Below, piece after piece: positions 15,878 to 22,936 of a stretch of 46,543 nucleotides of DNA (positions are counted from its first letter, which is position 1; each line of letters starts with the position of its first letter). The stretch is taken from NCBI GenBank assembly GCA_036723735.1, contig DAIMGT010000025.1, positions 1-46,543 on the forward strand, in the 5' to 3' direction. The translations under genes and the position numbers were made by a program. The notes under the pieces were generated by a model, which did not search any database, was not told the DNA's origin, and worked only from the letters and a program-made list of their open reading frames with translations. This DNA comes from UBA4656 sp002405525. Its GTDB lineage: Bacteria; Pseudomonadota; Gammaproteobacteria; Xanthomonadales; Ahniellaceae.

Positions 15878-17490
15878 GGCGGGTCCCGGTCGCGGCCGAG
15901 CAGCGCACGCAGCGGATCGAGCAGCGCACCGTAGGCGGCGGTCCGCGCCGTGTCGCGGCGCAGCGGCTGGCGCACCTGGGCGGCCGACGCCGTCCGCACG
16001 CTGCGCTCGGCTTCGTGGAAGCGCAGGCAGGCAGGGTCGAACGGCAGGCCGCAGAACGCCAGCAGTTCGCGCGTCTGGCCTTCGGGATCGTCCACGAAGT
16101 CCTCGTAGCGCTGGATGCGGAACCGGTCGGGAAAGCGGGCGGTCAAGCGCCGCGTCGCGCGTTCGTAGTCGCGCCAGTAGGCCGCGATGTCGCCGAAATC
16201 ATAGGCGAAACCGACCAGATCGCGCGCGAAGTACTGCTTGTAGCACGACCATGCGGTTTCCAGCGGGTCGCGGTGCAACGCCACCACCCGGGTTCCGGGC
16301 AGCATCGCCAGCGCGGCGCCGGCGAGCAGCCAGTTGGCCGGCATCTTGTCGGTCGCGGTCGGTTTGCGCTCGCGCCAGCGTGCGCTGCGCCGCAGGTAGT
16401 CAGCACCCATGCCGTCCCAGTCGGCGGGCGTCGCGGTCGCCACCCATTCCGGGAACGGGATCCCGCGGCGACGCGACTGCGCGTCCACGACCTGGTAGAG
16501 GTAGGGCAGTTCGCTGGCGCCTTCGACCTGCGGATGCGCGGCGAGCACCTGCTCGATCAGGGTCGTGCCCGAGCGCGGCAGGCCGACCACGAACAGCACC
16601 TCGGCGCCGCGCGCCGAAGCGGCTGCGGCGACCGGCGCATCGAAGGCTCCCAGCACGGCGTCGACCTGGCGCGAGAACGCGGCCGCGTCCCACGGCCGGA
16701 CGCGCCGCGCCAGCGCGTTGGCGCGGCCCAGCGCGGCGAATGCGTCGGCGTGCCGCCCGGCGTCCTCCAGCGCCCGGCCGAGCGCGAAGCCCAGCAGGCA
16801 ACGGTCCTCGTCGTCCCCGCGGCAGTTGGCCTCGGCGCGCTCGAGTGCGCCGAGTTCGTCCGGGGTCAGCCGCACGGTCTTCTGCTCCAGCAGGGAGAAC
16901 CAGGCGCCCGGATGGTCCGGATGGGCCCCCAGCACGGCACGGAAGGCAGCCGTGGCTTCGACGACCCGCCCCAGCGCGTTCAGGCTGCGGCCGCGCTGGA
17001 GCAGCGCCGGCACCATGCCCGGCGCGCGAGCAAGCGCCGCCGCGGCGCTCTCGGCGGCGAGTCCGTCATGCCCCAGGCGATCGGACTCGATCGCCACCCG
17101 CAGCAGCAGCGCGGTATCGCGCGCGGCATCGCGGGCCCGAAGCAGGAAGGCCATGACCGCCGGATCGTCGTCCCGGCCGTGCGCCATCAGGGCCGCATCG
17201 AGCAGCAACTCCGGATCGGCCGGCCACTGCGCGAGCGCAGCGTCGATCCGTGCCGCGGCCTGCGCATGGCGGCCGCGCAGGAGGTCCACCCTGGCGGCCC
17301 AGCGCAGCGACTCCGGGTGCGCCGGGGCCTGGGTGCAAGCCGCCAGGACCGCCAGTTCGGCGGCAGCGGCATCCCCGGCCTGCATGGCCTGACGCGCGCG
17401 GCGCAGATTCGCGGCGACGGTCGTGGACAGCCCCCGCAGGCGGGCTTCGGGGTCCGCCTGACGGGCCGGCGGCGGCGGCGTGACGCTCAC
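15874..17490 (-). CDS. Tetratricopeptide-repeat sulfotransferase
   Basis: Predicted PAPS-dependent sulfotransferase, 538 residues. Residues 20-285 are alpha-helical TPR-like repeats (AAELAVLAACTQAPAHPESL, AAAFRAVLGAHPDHPGAWF). The C-terminal half is a sulfotransferase domain with the 5'-phosphosulfate loop GLPRSGTTLIEQVL (303-316) and the 3'-phosphate motif RDPLETAWSCYKQYF. No signal peptide or membrane helix is visible, so it is likely cytosolic; the acceptor is unknown. The start is GTG at 17490. A TATACT -10 box ends 7 nt before it, which predicts a leaderless mRNA. folK follows with an overlapping start. Confidence 0.88.
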   Translation of the reverse strand: MSVTPPPPARQADPEARLRGLSTTVAANLRRARQAMQAGDAAAAELAVLAACTQAPAHPESLRWAARVDLLRGRHAQAAARIDAALAQWPADPELLLDAALMAHGRDDDPAVMAFLLRARDAARDTALLLRVAIESDRLGHDGLAAESAAAALARAPGMVPALLQRGRSLNALGRVVEATAAFRAVLGAHPDHPGAWFSLLEQKTVRLTPDELGALERAEANCRGDDEDRCLLGFALGRALEDAGRHADAFAALGRANALARRVRPWDAAAFSRQVDAVLGAFDAPVAAAASARGAEVLFVVGLPRSGTTLIEQVLAAHPQVEGASELPYLYQVVDAQSRRRGIPFPEWVATATPADWDGMGADYLRRSARWRERKPTATDKMPANWLLAGAALAMLPGTRVVALHRDPLETAWSCYKQYFARDLVGFAYDFGDIAAYWRDYERATRRLTARFPDRFRIQRYEDFVDDPEGQTRELLAFCGLPFDPACLRFHEAERSVRTASAAQVRQPLRRDTARTAAYGALLDPLRALLGRDRDPP

Positions 17491-17496
17491 CCCCGG

Positions 17497-17502
17497 AGTA
17501 TA
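17497..17502 (-). promoter_or_regulatory. -10 element of sulfotransferase-folK operon (predicted leaderless mRNA)
   Basis: TATACT on the minus strand matches the -10 consensus at five of six bases and puts the transcription start at 17490, the first base of the GTG codon. No good -35 box is seen 16-18 bp upstream. Confidence 0.5.
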
Positions 17503-17589
17503 TGCACCGGACCACCGCGGCAGGAAGTCGGCAGGGCGATCGAGCCGCGAGACCTCGGGAGTGCGCGCACGGGGCCCTCTTTTGTGAGA

Positions 17590-17606
17590 GACCGCGCAAC
17601 GCGGTC
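17590..17606. other. 7-bp perfect hairpin upstream of the CTERM-tailed protein gene
   Basis: GACCGCG-CAA-CGCGGTC forms a perfect stem in the 218-bp divergent gap. It could be an operator or a structure in a long 5' leader of the gene at 17709. No promoter boxes could be assigned with confidence here. Confidence 0.3.
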
Positions 17607-17708
17607 GCCCTCGCGCCTGCGGTTATTGCGGCGGGCAACCCGCGAGCATCCGGCTCTTGAGACCGGAGCATAACGATCCTGACCAGTCCGTGTCCCCGGG
17701 GGAATACC

Positions 17709-18389
17709 ATGCAAGCCAAGACCCGTCTGCGCCATCCCATCGTCTCGCGCCGCATCCTCGGCGCCTCCGCCGCCGCTGGCGCGTTGCTTTCCTCGGCATC
17801 GATGGCCGCGATCGTCACCAGCCCGATTTCCAATCTGCCCATGCCGGCGACGCTGGCGGGCGCTTACGTCAACGTCGTGACCGGTGCAACCGGTACCAGT
17901 GGCGAGGCCGTCAGCGGTTGGGACCTCAACCCGTACAACACGGCCAACGGTCTCGGCATCTACTGGGCGCCGCAGGGAACGGCACCGGTGCGCAACGCCG
18001 GGGTGGGCGACACCACGACGGGCCCGATGACCGCGATGGCGTCCGGCGCGACGATCGGACCTGCCAACACGTTCACCTCGGCCATCCAGGCCCCATCCAG
18101 CTTCCGGCCGACCGGCGATCGCTTCATGGGTTTCCGTTTCTTCAATGAAGCGACCGGGGCCATCAACTACGGTTACGCGCGGATCACCACCACGGGTCCG
18201 AACGGCTTCCCGGGCACGATCGTGAGCGTCGTGTACGAGAATACCGGCACGCCGATCACCATCCCGACCGGTGGCGGCACCCTGCCGTCTGCCGCGGCGA
18301 TTCCCGCGCTCGGCGCCCCCGGTCTGTGGATCGCGTTCCTCGGCGTGCTGGGCCTCGGGCTGATGGCCGCGAGACGGCGATTCAGCTGA
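17709..18389 (+). CDS. Exported protein with IPTL-CTERM-like C-terminal sorting signal
   Basis: Uncharacterised 226-residue secreted protein. The N-terminus (residues 1-33) is a signal peptide with basic residues, hydrophobic core and SMAA. The mature part is rich in Thr, Gly, Asn and Pro, with no recognised catalytic motif. The C-terminus (198-226) reads IPALGAPGLW, then about 15 hydrophobic residues, then ARRRFS. This tripartite motif-helix-basic tail closely resembles the IPTL-CTERM class of envelope sorting signals, with Ala in place of Thr. No sortase partner is encoded in the window. A GGGGGA ribosome binding site precedes the ATG and a strong hairpin follows the stop. Confidence 0.75.
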   Translation: MQAKTRLRHPIVSRRILGASAAAGALLSSASMAAIVTSPISNLPMPATLAGAYVNVVTGATGTSGEAVSGWDLNPYNTANGLGIYWAPQGTAPVRNAGVGDTTTGPMTAMASGATIGPANTFTSAIQAPSSFRPTGDRFMGFRFFNEATGAINYGYARITTTGPNGFPGTIVSVVYENTGTPITIPTGGGTLPSAAAIPALGAPGLWIAFLGVLGLGLMAARRRFS

Positions 18390-18412
18390 CCGCACACCGG
18401 AACATCGGCCAT

Positions 18413-18444
18413 GCAGAACGGGCGCCGCGAGGCGCCCGTTCTGC
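18413..18444. terminator. Strong hairpin terminator between convergent genes
   Basis: A perfect 14-bp stem (18413-18426 with 18431-18444) with loop GCGA lies 23 bp after the CTERM gene stop. The T tract is poor on both strands. It is convergent with folB, whose stop is at 18598, so it may serve both directions. The rest of the 208-bp gap shows no gene. Confidence 0.65.
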
Positions 18445-18597
18445 TTGCGGGCGGGGCGGGAGATGGTGCAGGGTCCCCGGGCGCTCCCGCTCGCGGCGCC
18501 GGCACTTGCCACCTCCGGCTGACGGAAGCCGGGCGACGATGGTGTGTCCGCGATGACCGGCCAGGGCGCGCCCGGGCCGACTGCGCTCCGCGCAATC

Positions 18598-18957
18598 TCA
18601 GTCCGGCCGCCGGCCGCGCTCGATGACGACGCCGACCGCCTTCGAGTCGGTCACCGCGCCGGGCTTGGACAGCTTCAGGCGCAGCCACTCGACCGCGAAC
18701 TCGCGCTGGATGATCTCCGCGCAGCGCTCGGCCAGGGTCTCGACCAGTTCGAACTTCGATTCGCCGACGAAGGCCTTCAGTCGTTTGGACACGGCCTTGT
18801 AGTCGAGCGTGTCCTCGATGCGGTCGGTCGCCGCGGGGCGGCGGTTGTCGAACGCCATCTCGACGTCGAAGGCCACCACCTGGCGGATCTTCTTTTCCCA
18901 GTCGTAAATGCCGATCGTGGTCTCGATCCGCAGGTCTTCGATGAACACGCGATCCAT
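18598..18957 (-). CDS. folB: Dihydroneopterin aldolase
   Basis: Converts 7,8-dihydroneopterin to 6-hydroxymethyl-dihydropterin and glycolaldehyde, making the substrate of FolK. The 119-residue product has the family's opening VFIEDLRIETTIGIYDWEK. E21, Y53 (LDYKAV), E73 (LVETLAE) and K98 (LSKPGAV) are at the conserved active-site positions. Its ATG is 6 bp after the tsaD stop on the same strand, so it is likely expressed from the tsaD promoter. Confidence 0.95.
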   Translation of the reverse strand: MDRVFIEDLRIETTIGIYDWEKKIRQVVAFDVEMAFDNRRPAATDRIEDTLDYKAVSKRLKAFVGESKFELVETLAERCAEIIQREFAVEWLRLKLSKPGAVTDSKAVGVVIERGRRPD

Positions 18958-18963
18958 GGGGAT

Positions 18964-19989
18964 TCAGCCGTTGGCGTCCAAGGCGGGCAAGGATTCCAGA
19001 TCCCAGCGCGGGAACACGTGAATGCCCTCTCCTTCGCGCAGGCCGGCGAGCAGCCGCTGCGCGCCGGCGAAAGCGATCATCGCGCCGTTGTCGGTGCAGA
19101 ACTCCGGCCGCGGGAAGGCGACCCGGAAGCCGTCGACGCGCGCGGCGTCCGCGAGCTGCGCGCGCAGGCGCCGGTTGGCGCCGACGCCGCCGGCGACCAC
19201 CAGCGTGCGCGCGCCGGTCTCGCGCAGCGCACGGCGGCACTTGATGACCAGGGTGTCGGTCGCGGCCTGTTCGAAGGCGCGCGCGATGTCGGCGCGCCGC
19301 GCCGGGTCGGCGCCGGTGGACTGCCAGGCCAGCAGAACCTGGGTCTTGAGGCCCGAAAAACTGAAGTCGAGCCCCGGCCGGTCGGTCATCGGGCGCGGGA
19401 AGGCGAAGGCGCCCTCGGCACCGGACGCGGCCAGCTTCGCCAGCACCGGCCCGCCGGGATAGCGCAGGCCCATCAGTTTCGCGGTCTTGTCGAAGGCCTC
19501 CCCGACCGCGTCGTCCAGGGTATCGCCCAGCAGCCGGTAGCGGCCGATCGCGGCGACCTCCAGCAGCATCGTATGGCCACCGGACACCAGCAGGGCGACG
19601 AAGGGCGGCTGCGGCGCGTCGGGCTCCATCAGGGGCGCGAGCAGGTGGCCTTCCATGTGGTGGACGGCGACCGCCGGCACCTCCAGCGCCCAGGCCAGCG
19701 CCCGGCCAAGCCCGGCGCCGACCAGCAGGGCGCCGACCAGTCCGGGGCCGGCCGTGTAGGCGACGCCATCGATGTCGACCATGCACAGCCGGGCCTCGGC
19801 CAGGGTCTGGCGCAGCAACGGCACCAGCTTGCGGACATGGTCGCGCGAAGCCAGTTCGGGCACCACCCCGCCATAGGCCAGATGCAGGTCGGTCTGGCTG
19901 TACAGGGCGTGCGCGCGCAGGCCGCGGCCCGTGTCCCACACGGCCACGCCGGTTTCGTCGCAGGAGGTTTCGATGCCGAGGACGCGCAC
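18964..19989 (-). CDS. tsaD: tRNA N6-adenosine threonylcarbamoyltransferase
   Basis: Catalytic ASKHA-fold subunit of the TsaBDE complex that transfers the threonylcarbamoyl group to A37 of ANN-decoding tRNAs. The 341 residues match the usual length. The N-terminus RVLGIETSCDETGVAV is diagnostic, and the metal-binding motif HMEGH gives H111 and H115. ALLVSGGHTML and DFSFSGLKT follow in the family order. The start is GTG at 19989. An ATG 8 nt upstream is in another frame. The -10 box CATAAT ends 7 nt before the GTG, so the mRNA is predicted to be leaderless. It is divergent from rpsU, as in many gammaproteobacteria. Confidence 0.96.
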   Translation of the reverse strand: MRVLGIETSCDETGVAVWDTGRGLRAHALYSQTDLHLAYGGVVPELASRDHVRKLVPLLRQTLAEARLCMVDIDGVAYTAGPGLVGALLVGAGLGRALAWALEVPAVAVHHMEGHLLAPLMEPDAPQPPFVALLVSGGHTMLLEVAAIGRYRLLGDTLDDAVGEAFDKTAKLMGLRYPGGPVLAKLAASGAEGAFAFPRPMTDRPGLDFSFSGLKTQVLLAWQSTGADPARRADIARAFEQAATDTLVIKCRRALRETGARTLVVAGGVGANRRLRAQLADAARVDGFRVAFPRPEFCTDNGAMIAFAGAQRLLAGLREGEGIHVFPRWDLESLPALDANG

Positions 19990-19995
19990 CCGTCC

Positions 19996-20001
19996 ATTAT
20001 G
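19996..20001 (-). promoter_or_regulatory. -10 element of tsaD-folB (predicted leaderless mRNA)
   Basis: CATAAT on the minus strand matches the -10 consensus at five of six bases. The predicted transcription start is 19989, the first base of the GTG start codon. No clear -35 box is seen. Confidence 0.5.
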
Positions 20002-20052
20002 CGGCTTCCGGGACGCCGTCCTCAGCCGAGAGCCCGGCCGCGGCCCAAGTCT

Positions 20053-20081
20053 TTGATTCCGGACGTCGACGCGGCTAGACT
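20053..20081 (+). promoter_or_regulatory. Promoter of the rpsU-yqeY-dnaG operon
   Basis: TTGATT (20053-20058), a 17-bp spacer and TAGACT (20076-20081) form the best sigma-70 promoter in the window. Transcription would start near 20088 and give a leader of about 46 nt, with GGAG just before the rpsU start. Confidence 0.75.
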
Positions 20082-20133
20082 CTTCGGCCCTTCCGGCCTC
20101 GCCGGGACATCTTAGGCCTCACCGGAGCAAGCA

Positions 20134-20349
20134 ATGCCCAACGTTCGTGTCCGCGAGAACGAGCCGTTCGAGTTCGCCCTGCGCCGCTTCAAGCGCACCT
20201 GCGAAAAGGCCGGCGTGCTCGCCGAAACCCGCAAGCGCGAGTTCTACGAAAAGCCCACGCAGGAGCGCAAGCGCAAGGCTGCCGCGGCGGTGAAGCGCCA
20301 CCTGCGCCGCGTGTCGCGCGACGTGACGAAGCGGCAGCGCATGTACTGA
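20134..20349 (+). CDS. rpsU: 30S ribosomal protein S21
   Basis: Small basic protein of the 30S subunit that assists initiation near the anti-Shine-Dalgarno region of 16S rRNA. The 71 residues have the same length as E. coli S21. It has the conserved VRVRENEPFEFALRRFKRTC start and the Lys/Arg-rich tail ending RQRMY. It is the first gene of the macromolecular synthesis operon and is followed by a GC-rich hairpin that could attenuate read-through to yqeY and dnaG. Confidence 0.97.
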   Translation: MPNVRVRENEPFEFALRRFKRTCEKAGVLAETRKREFYEKPTQERKRKAAAAVKRHLRRVSRDVTKRQRMY

Positions 20350-20355
20350 GCCCGG

Positions 20356-20374
20356 GTCCGCGCCGTGCGCGGAC
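20356..20374 (+). terminator. Hairpin after rpsU, possible attenuator
   Basis: GTCCGCGC-CGT-GCGCGGAC makes a perfect 8-bp stem 6 nt after the rpsU stop without a T tract. A partial terminator here would let rpsU be expressed above dnaG, as in the E. coli operon. The rest of the 181-bp gap shows only an AGGA ribosome binding site before yqeY. Confidence 0.45.
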
Positions 20375-20530
20375 GCAGGCGCCAGCGGATGCCTCGATCG
20401 CCGGCCGGGACGTCGGGAGCCTCTGCGTGAGGTTCCACCCCCGCCACGATCCCACGTCGGGTCCTGGAGCCGGTGCCGCGCGAGCAGCTCCGGCCGAACG
20501 CTTTCCGGATTCCCAGCACAGGACAGCGCG

Positions 20531-20983
20531 ATGAGCCTCAAGCAGCGCCTCACCGACGACATGAAGGCCGCCATGAAGGGCGGCGACAAGCCGCGCCTGG
20601 ACGTCATCCGCCTGGTCAACGCCGCGATCAAGCAGCGCGAGGTGGACGAGCGCATCACGCTCGACGACGCCGCCGTGCTCGCGGTGCTGGAGAAGATGCT
20701 CAAGCAGCGCAAGGATTCCGTGCAGCAGTTCGAGGCCGCCGCACGCCAGGACCTGGCCGACCAGGAGAAGTTCGAGATCGGCGTGATCGAGGCGTACCTG
20801 CCGGCCAAGATGGACGACGCCGAACTCGCCGCCCTGATCGACGCCGCGATCGCCGAGAGCGGCGCGGCGGGTCCGAAGGACATCGGCAAGGTGATGGGCC
20901 TCGCCAAGAGCAAGGCCGCCGGGCGCGCCGACATGGGCAGGGTGTCGGAGCTGATCAAGGCGAAGCTGGCGGCGAAGGGCTGA
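20531..20983 (+). CDS. yqeY: GatB/YqeY domain-containing protein
   Basis: Small cytosolic helical protein of 150 residues homologous to the tRNA-binding tail domain of GatB. The opening SLKQRLTDDMKAAMKGGDK and the segment EKFEIGVIEAYLPAKMDDAE are the YqeY hallmarks, and GKVMGLAKSKAAGRADMG lies near the C-terminus. It is commonly found between rpsU and dnaG, as here. Its biochemical function is not established, although tRNA binding is suspected from the domain. Confidence 0.92.
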   Translation: MSLKQRLTDDMKAAMKGGDKPRLDVIRLVNAAIKQREVDERITLDDAAVLAVLEKMLKQRKDSVQQFEAAARQDLADQEKFEIGVIEAYLPAKMDDAELAALIDAAIAESGAAGPKDIGKVMGLAKSKAAGRADMGRVSELIKAKLAAKG

Positions 20984-21047
20984 TCCGGCCGCGGGCGCTG
21001 CACGGAGCCGGCGCGCGCGTTACGCTCGCCGCGTCGACTGCAGCACC

Positions 21048-21133
21048 GTGGGAGCGAGCGCAGCTCGCGACCGCCGGTCCACAAGCGTGCAGCAGCCCTG
21101 GGTGTCGCGGTCGCGAGCCGCGCTCGCTCCCAC
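21048..21133. repeat. Paired REP-like palindromic element upstream of dnaG
   Basis: Two 25-bp arms in inverted orientation (21048-21072 and 21109-21133) match at 24 positions. Each begins GTGGGAGCGAGCG at its outer end and contains an internal hairpin (GCGAGC-GCA-GCTCGC in the left arm). The 36-bp centre has no coding signature. This is the layout of a head-to-head REP doublet (BIME) of the kind spread by RAYT transposases. It fills most of the 200-bp yqeY-dnaG gap. No RAYT gene is in the window. Confidence 0.75.
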
Positions 21134-21183
21134 AGGCGCGGTCCGATCGGACCGGACACCGGATCGCTCACCACACCTGGCGC

Positions 21184-22929
21184 ATGGCCCGCATCCCCGA
21201 CTCCTTCCTCGACGAGCTGCTCTCGCGCACCGACATCGTCGAGGTGATCGAGCAGCGCGTGCCCCTGAAGCGCGCGGGGCGTGAATACCAGGCACGATGT
21301 CCCTTCCACGACGAGCGTTCGCCGTCGTTCACGGTCAGCCCGACCAAGCAGTTCTACCACTGCTTCGGCTGCGGCGCGCACGGCACGGCGATCAAGTTCC
21401 TGATGGATTACGACCGCATGGAGTTCCTCGACGCGGTCGAGGACCTCGCGCATCGCGCCGGCATGCAGGTCCCGCGCGAGCCGACGCGCACCGGCCCCGG
21501 CGGCGACAACGACGGGCTCTACGCCGCGCTCGACGCCGCGGCGAAGCTGTTCCAGCGCAATCTGGCAGGTGACGCGCGGGCGAAAGACTATGTCGCGCGA
21601 CGCGGCATCGATGCGGGCAGCGTACAGCGCTTCGGCATCGGCTATGCAGCCGACGGCTGGGACCAGCTGAAGACCGCGCTCGGCACCGACGATCGACGCA
21701 TGGCTCTGCTCGACAAGGCCGGGCTGCTGTCGAAGTCCGACCAGGGCAAGGTCTACGACAAGTTCCGCGACCGCATCATGTTCCCGATCCGCGACCGGCG
21801 CGGCCGGGTGATCGCCTTCGGCGGCCGCGTGCTGGAAAAGGACGATGGGCCGAAGTACCTGAACTCCCCGGAGACCGCCCTGTTCCACAAGGGCCGTGAA
21901 CTCTATGCCCTCTACGAGGCGCGACAGGCCAACGCCAAGCTGGCGCGGCTGATCGTCGTCGAGGGCTACATGGACGTGGTGAGCCTGTTCCAGTACGGCG
22001 TCACCCAGGCGGTGGCGACGCTGGGCACGGCCACCACCAAGGAGCACGCGGAACTCTTGTTCCGCAATGCGGCCGACGTGTACTTCTGCTTCGACGGCGA
22101 TCGCGCGGGGCGCGCGGCGGCGTGGCGCGCGGCCGAGAGCGTGCTGCCGCGCATGCGCGACGGCCGCCAGGCGCATTTCCTGTTCCTCCCCGACGGCGAG
22201 GACCCGGACACCCTGGTGCGGCAGGAAGGCCTGGACGGCTTCGAGCAGCGCCTGAAGCAGGCGACGCCGCTGTCGGAGTTCTTCTTCGCCGAACTGTCCA
22301 AGGACGTGAACCTCGACGGGCTGGAAGGCCGCGCGCGGCTGGCCGAGCGCGCCAAGCCGCTGCTGGCCGGGATCCCCGACGGCGCGTTCCGCGACCTGAT
22401 GTACGGCGCGCTCGCCGAGCGCACCGGCGTGCGCATCGGCCCCGCGGCGGCCGGCGCGCCGCCAGCATCGCAGCCACCGCCGATGGCGCGCGCGCCGAAG
22501 CCGCGACCCGGCACGGGCCCGAAGCGCAGCCTGGTGCGCACCGCGATCGCGCTGCTCGTTCAGCAGCCGGCGCTGGTGCACGCGATCCAGCCGCCCTATC
22601 TGTTCGGCGTGCTGCGCCAGCCGGGCGTTCCCCTGCTGATGGAGCTGATCGCCCTGGCCCGCGCGCGGCCCGACATCGCCACCGGCGGCATCCTCGAACA
22701 CTTCGCCGGCCGCGAGGAACAGGCCGCACTGGAGAAACTCTCCCTGATGGAGTTCCCCGCCGCGCCGGAGAGCTGGAAGGCGGAGTTCCTCGACGCGATG
22801 GAACACTTGAACCGCCACACCGTGCAGCAAAGGATCGAGGAACTGTTGGAGAAACAGTCCGCCGGACCGCTGACGGCGAACGAGAAGGACGAACTGCGCG
22901 AGGCGCTGTCGGCGAAGGCGCGGCGCTGA
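21184..22929 (+). CDS. dnaG: DNA primase
   Basis: Synthesises RNA primers for replication with DnaB helicase. The 581 residues equal the length of E. coli DnaG. The CHC2 zinc-binding domain has C39, H42, C60 and C63 (CPFHDERSPSF, FYHCFGCGAHG). The TOPRIM core shows VVEGYMDVVSL with the catalytic Glu and FCFDGDRAGR with the acidic pair. A Pro/Ala linker near residues 420-440 leads to the C-terminal DnaB-interaction domain (TVQQRIEELLEKQ). The ATG at 21184 fits the conserved start; the longer open frame upstream crosses yqeY and the REP element. rpoD, often the next gene, is absent. Confidence 0.97.
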   Translation: MARIPDSFLDELLSRTDIVEVIEQRVPLKRAGREYQARCPFHDERSPSFTVSPTKQFYHCFGCGAHGTAIKFLMDYDRMEFLDAVEDLAHRAGMQVPREPTRTGPGGDNDGLYAALDAAAKLFQRNLAGDARAKDYVARRGIDAGSVQRFGIGYAADGWDQLKTALGTDDRRMALLDKAGLLSKSDQGKVYDKFRDRIMFPIRDRRGRVIAFGGRVLEKDDGPKYLNSPETALFHKGRELYALYEARQANAKLARLIVVEGYMDVVSLFQYGVTQAVATLGTATTKEHAELLFRNAADVYFCFDGDRAGRAAAWRAAESVLPRMRDGRQAHFLFLPDGEDPDTLVRQEGLDGFEQRLKQATPLSEFFFAELSKDVNLDGLEGRARLAERAKPLLAGIPDGAFRDLMYGALAERTGVRIGPAAAGAPPASQPPPMARAPKPRPGTGPKRSLVRTAIALLVQQPALVHAIQPPYLFGVLRQPGVPLLMELIALARARPDIATGGILEHFAGREEQAALEKLSLMEFPAAPESWKAEFLDAMEHLNRHTVQQRIEELLEKQSAGPLTANEKDELREALSAKARR

Positions 22930-22935
22930 GCGCCG
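22921..22935. terminator. Palindrome spanning the dnaG stop codon
   Basis: CGGCGCT-G-AGCGCCG is a 7-bp inverted repeat covering the dnaG TGA, only a few bases from the convergent stop of the next gene at 22937. It may contribute to bidirectional termination, but no T tract is present. Confidence 0.3.
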
Positions 22936-22936
22936 T

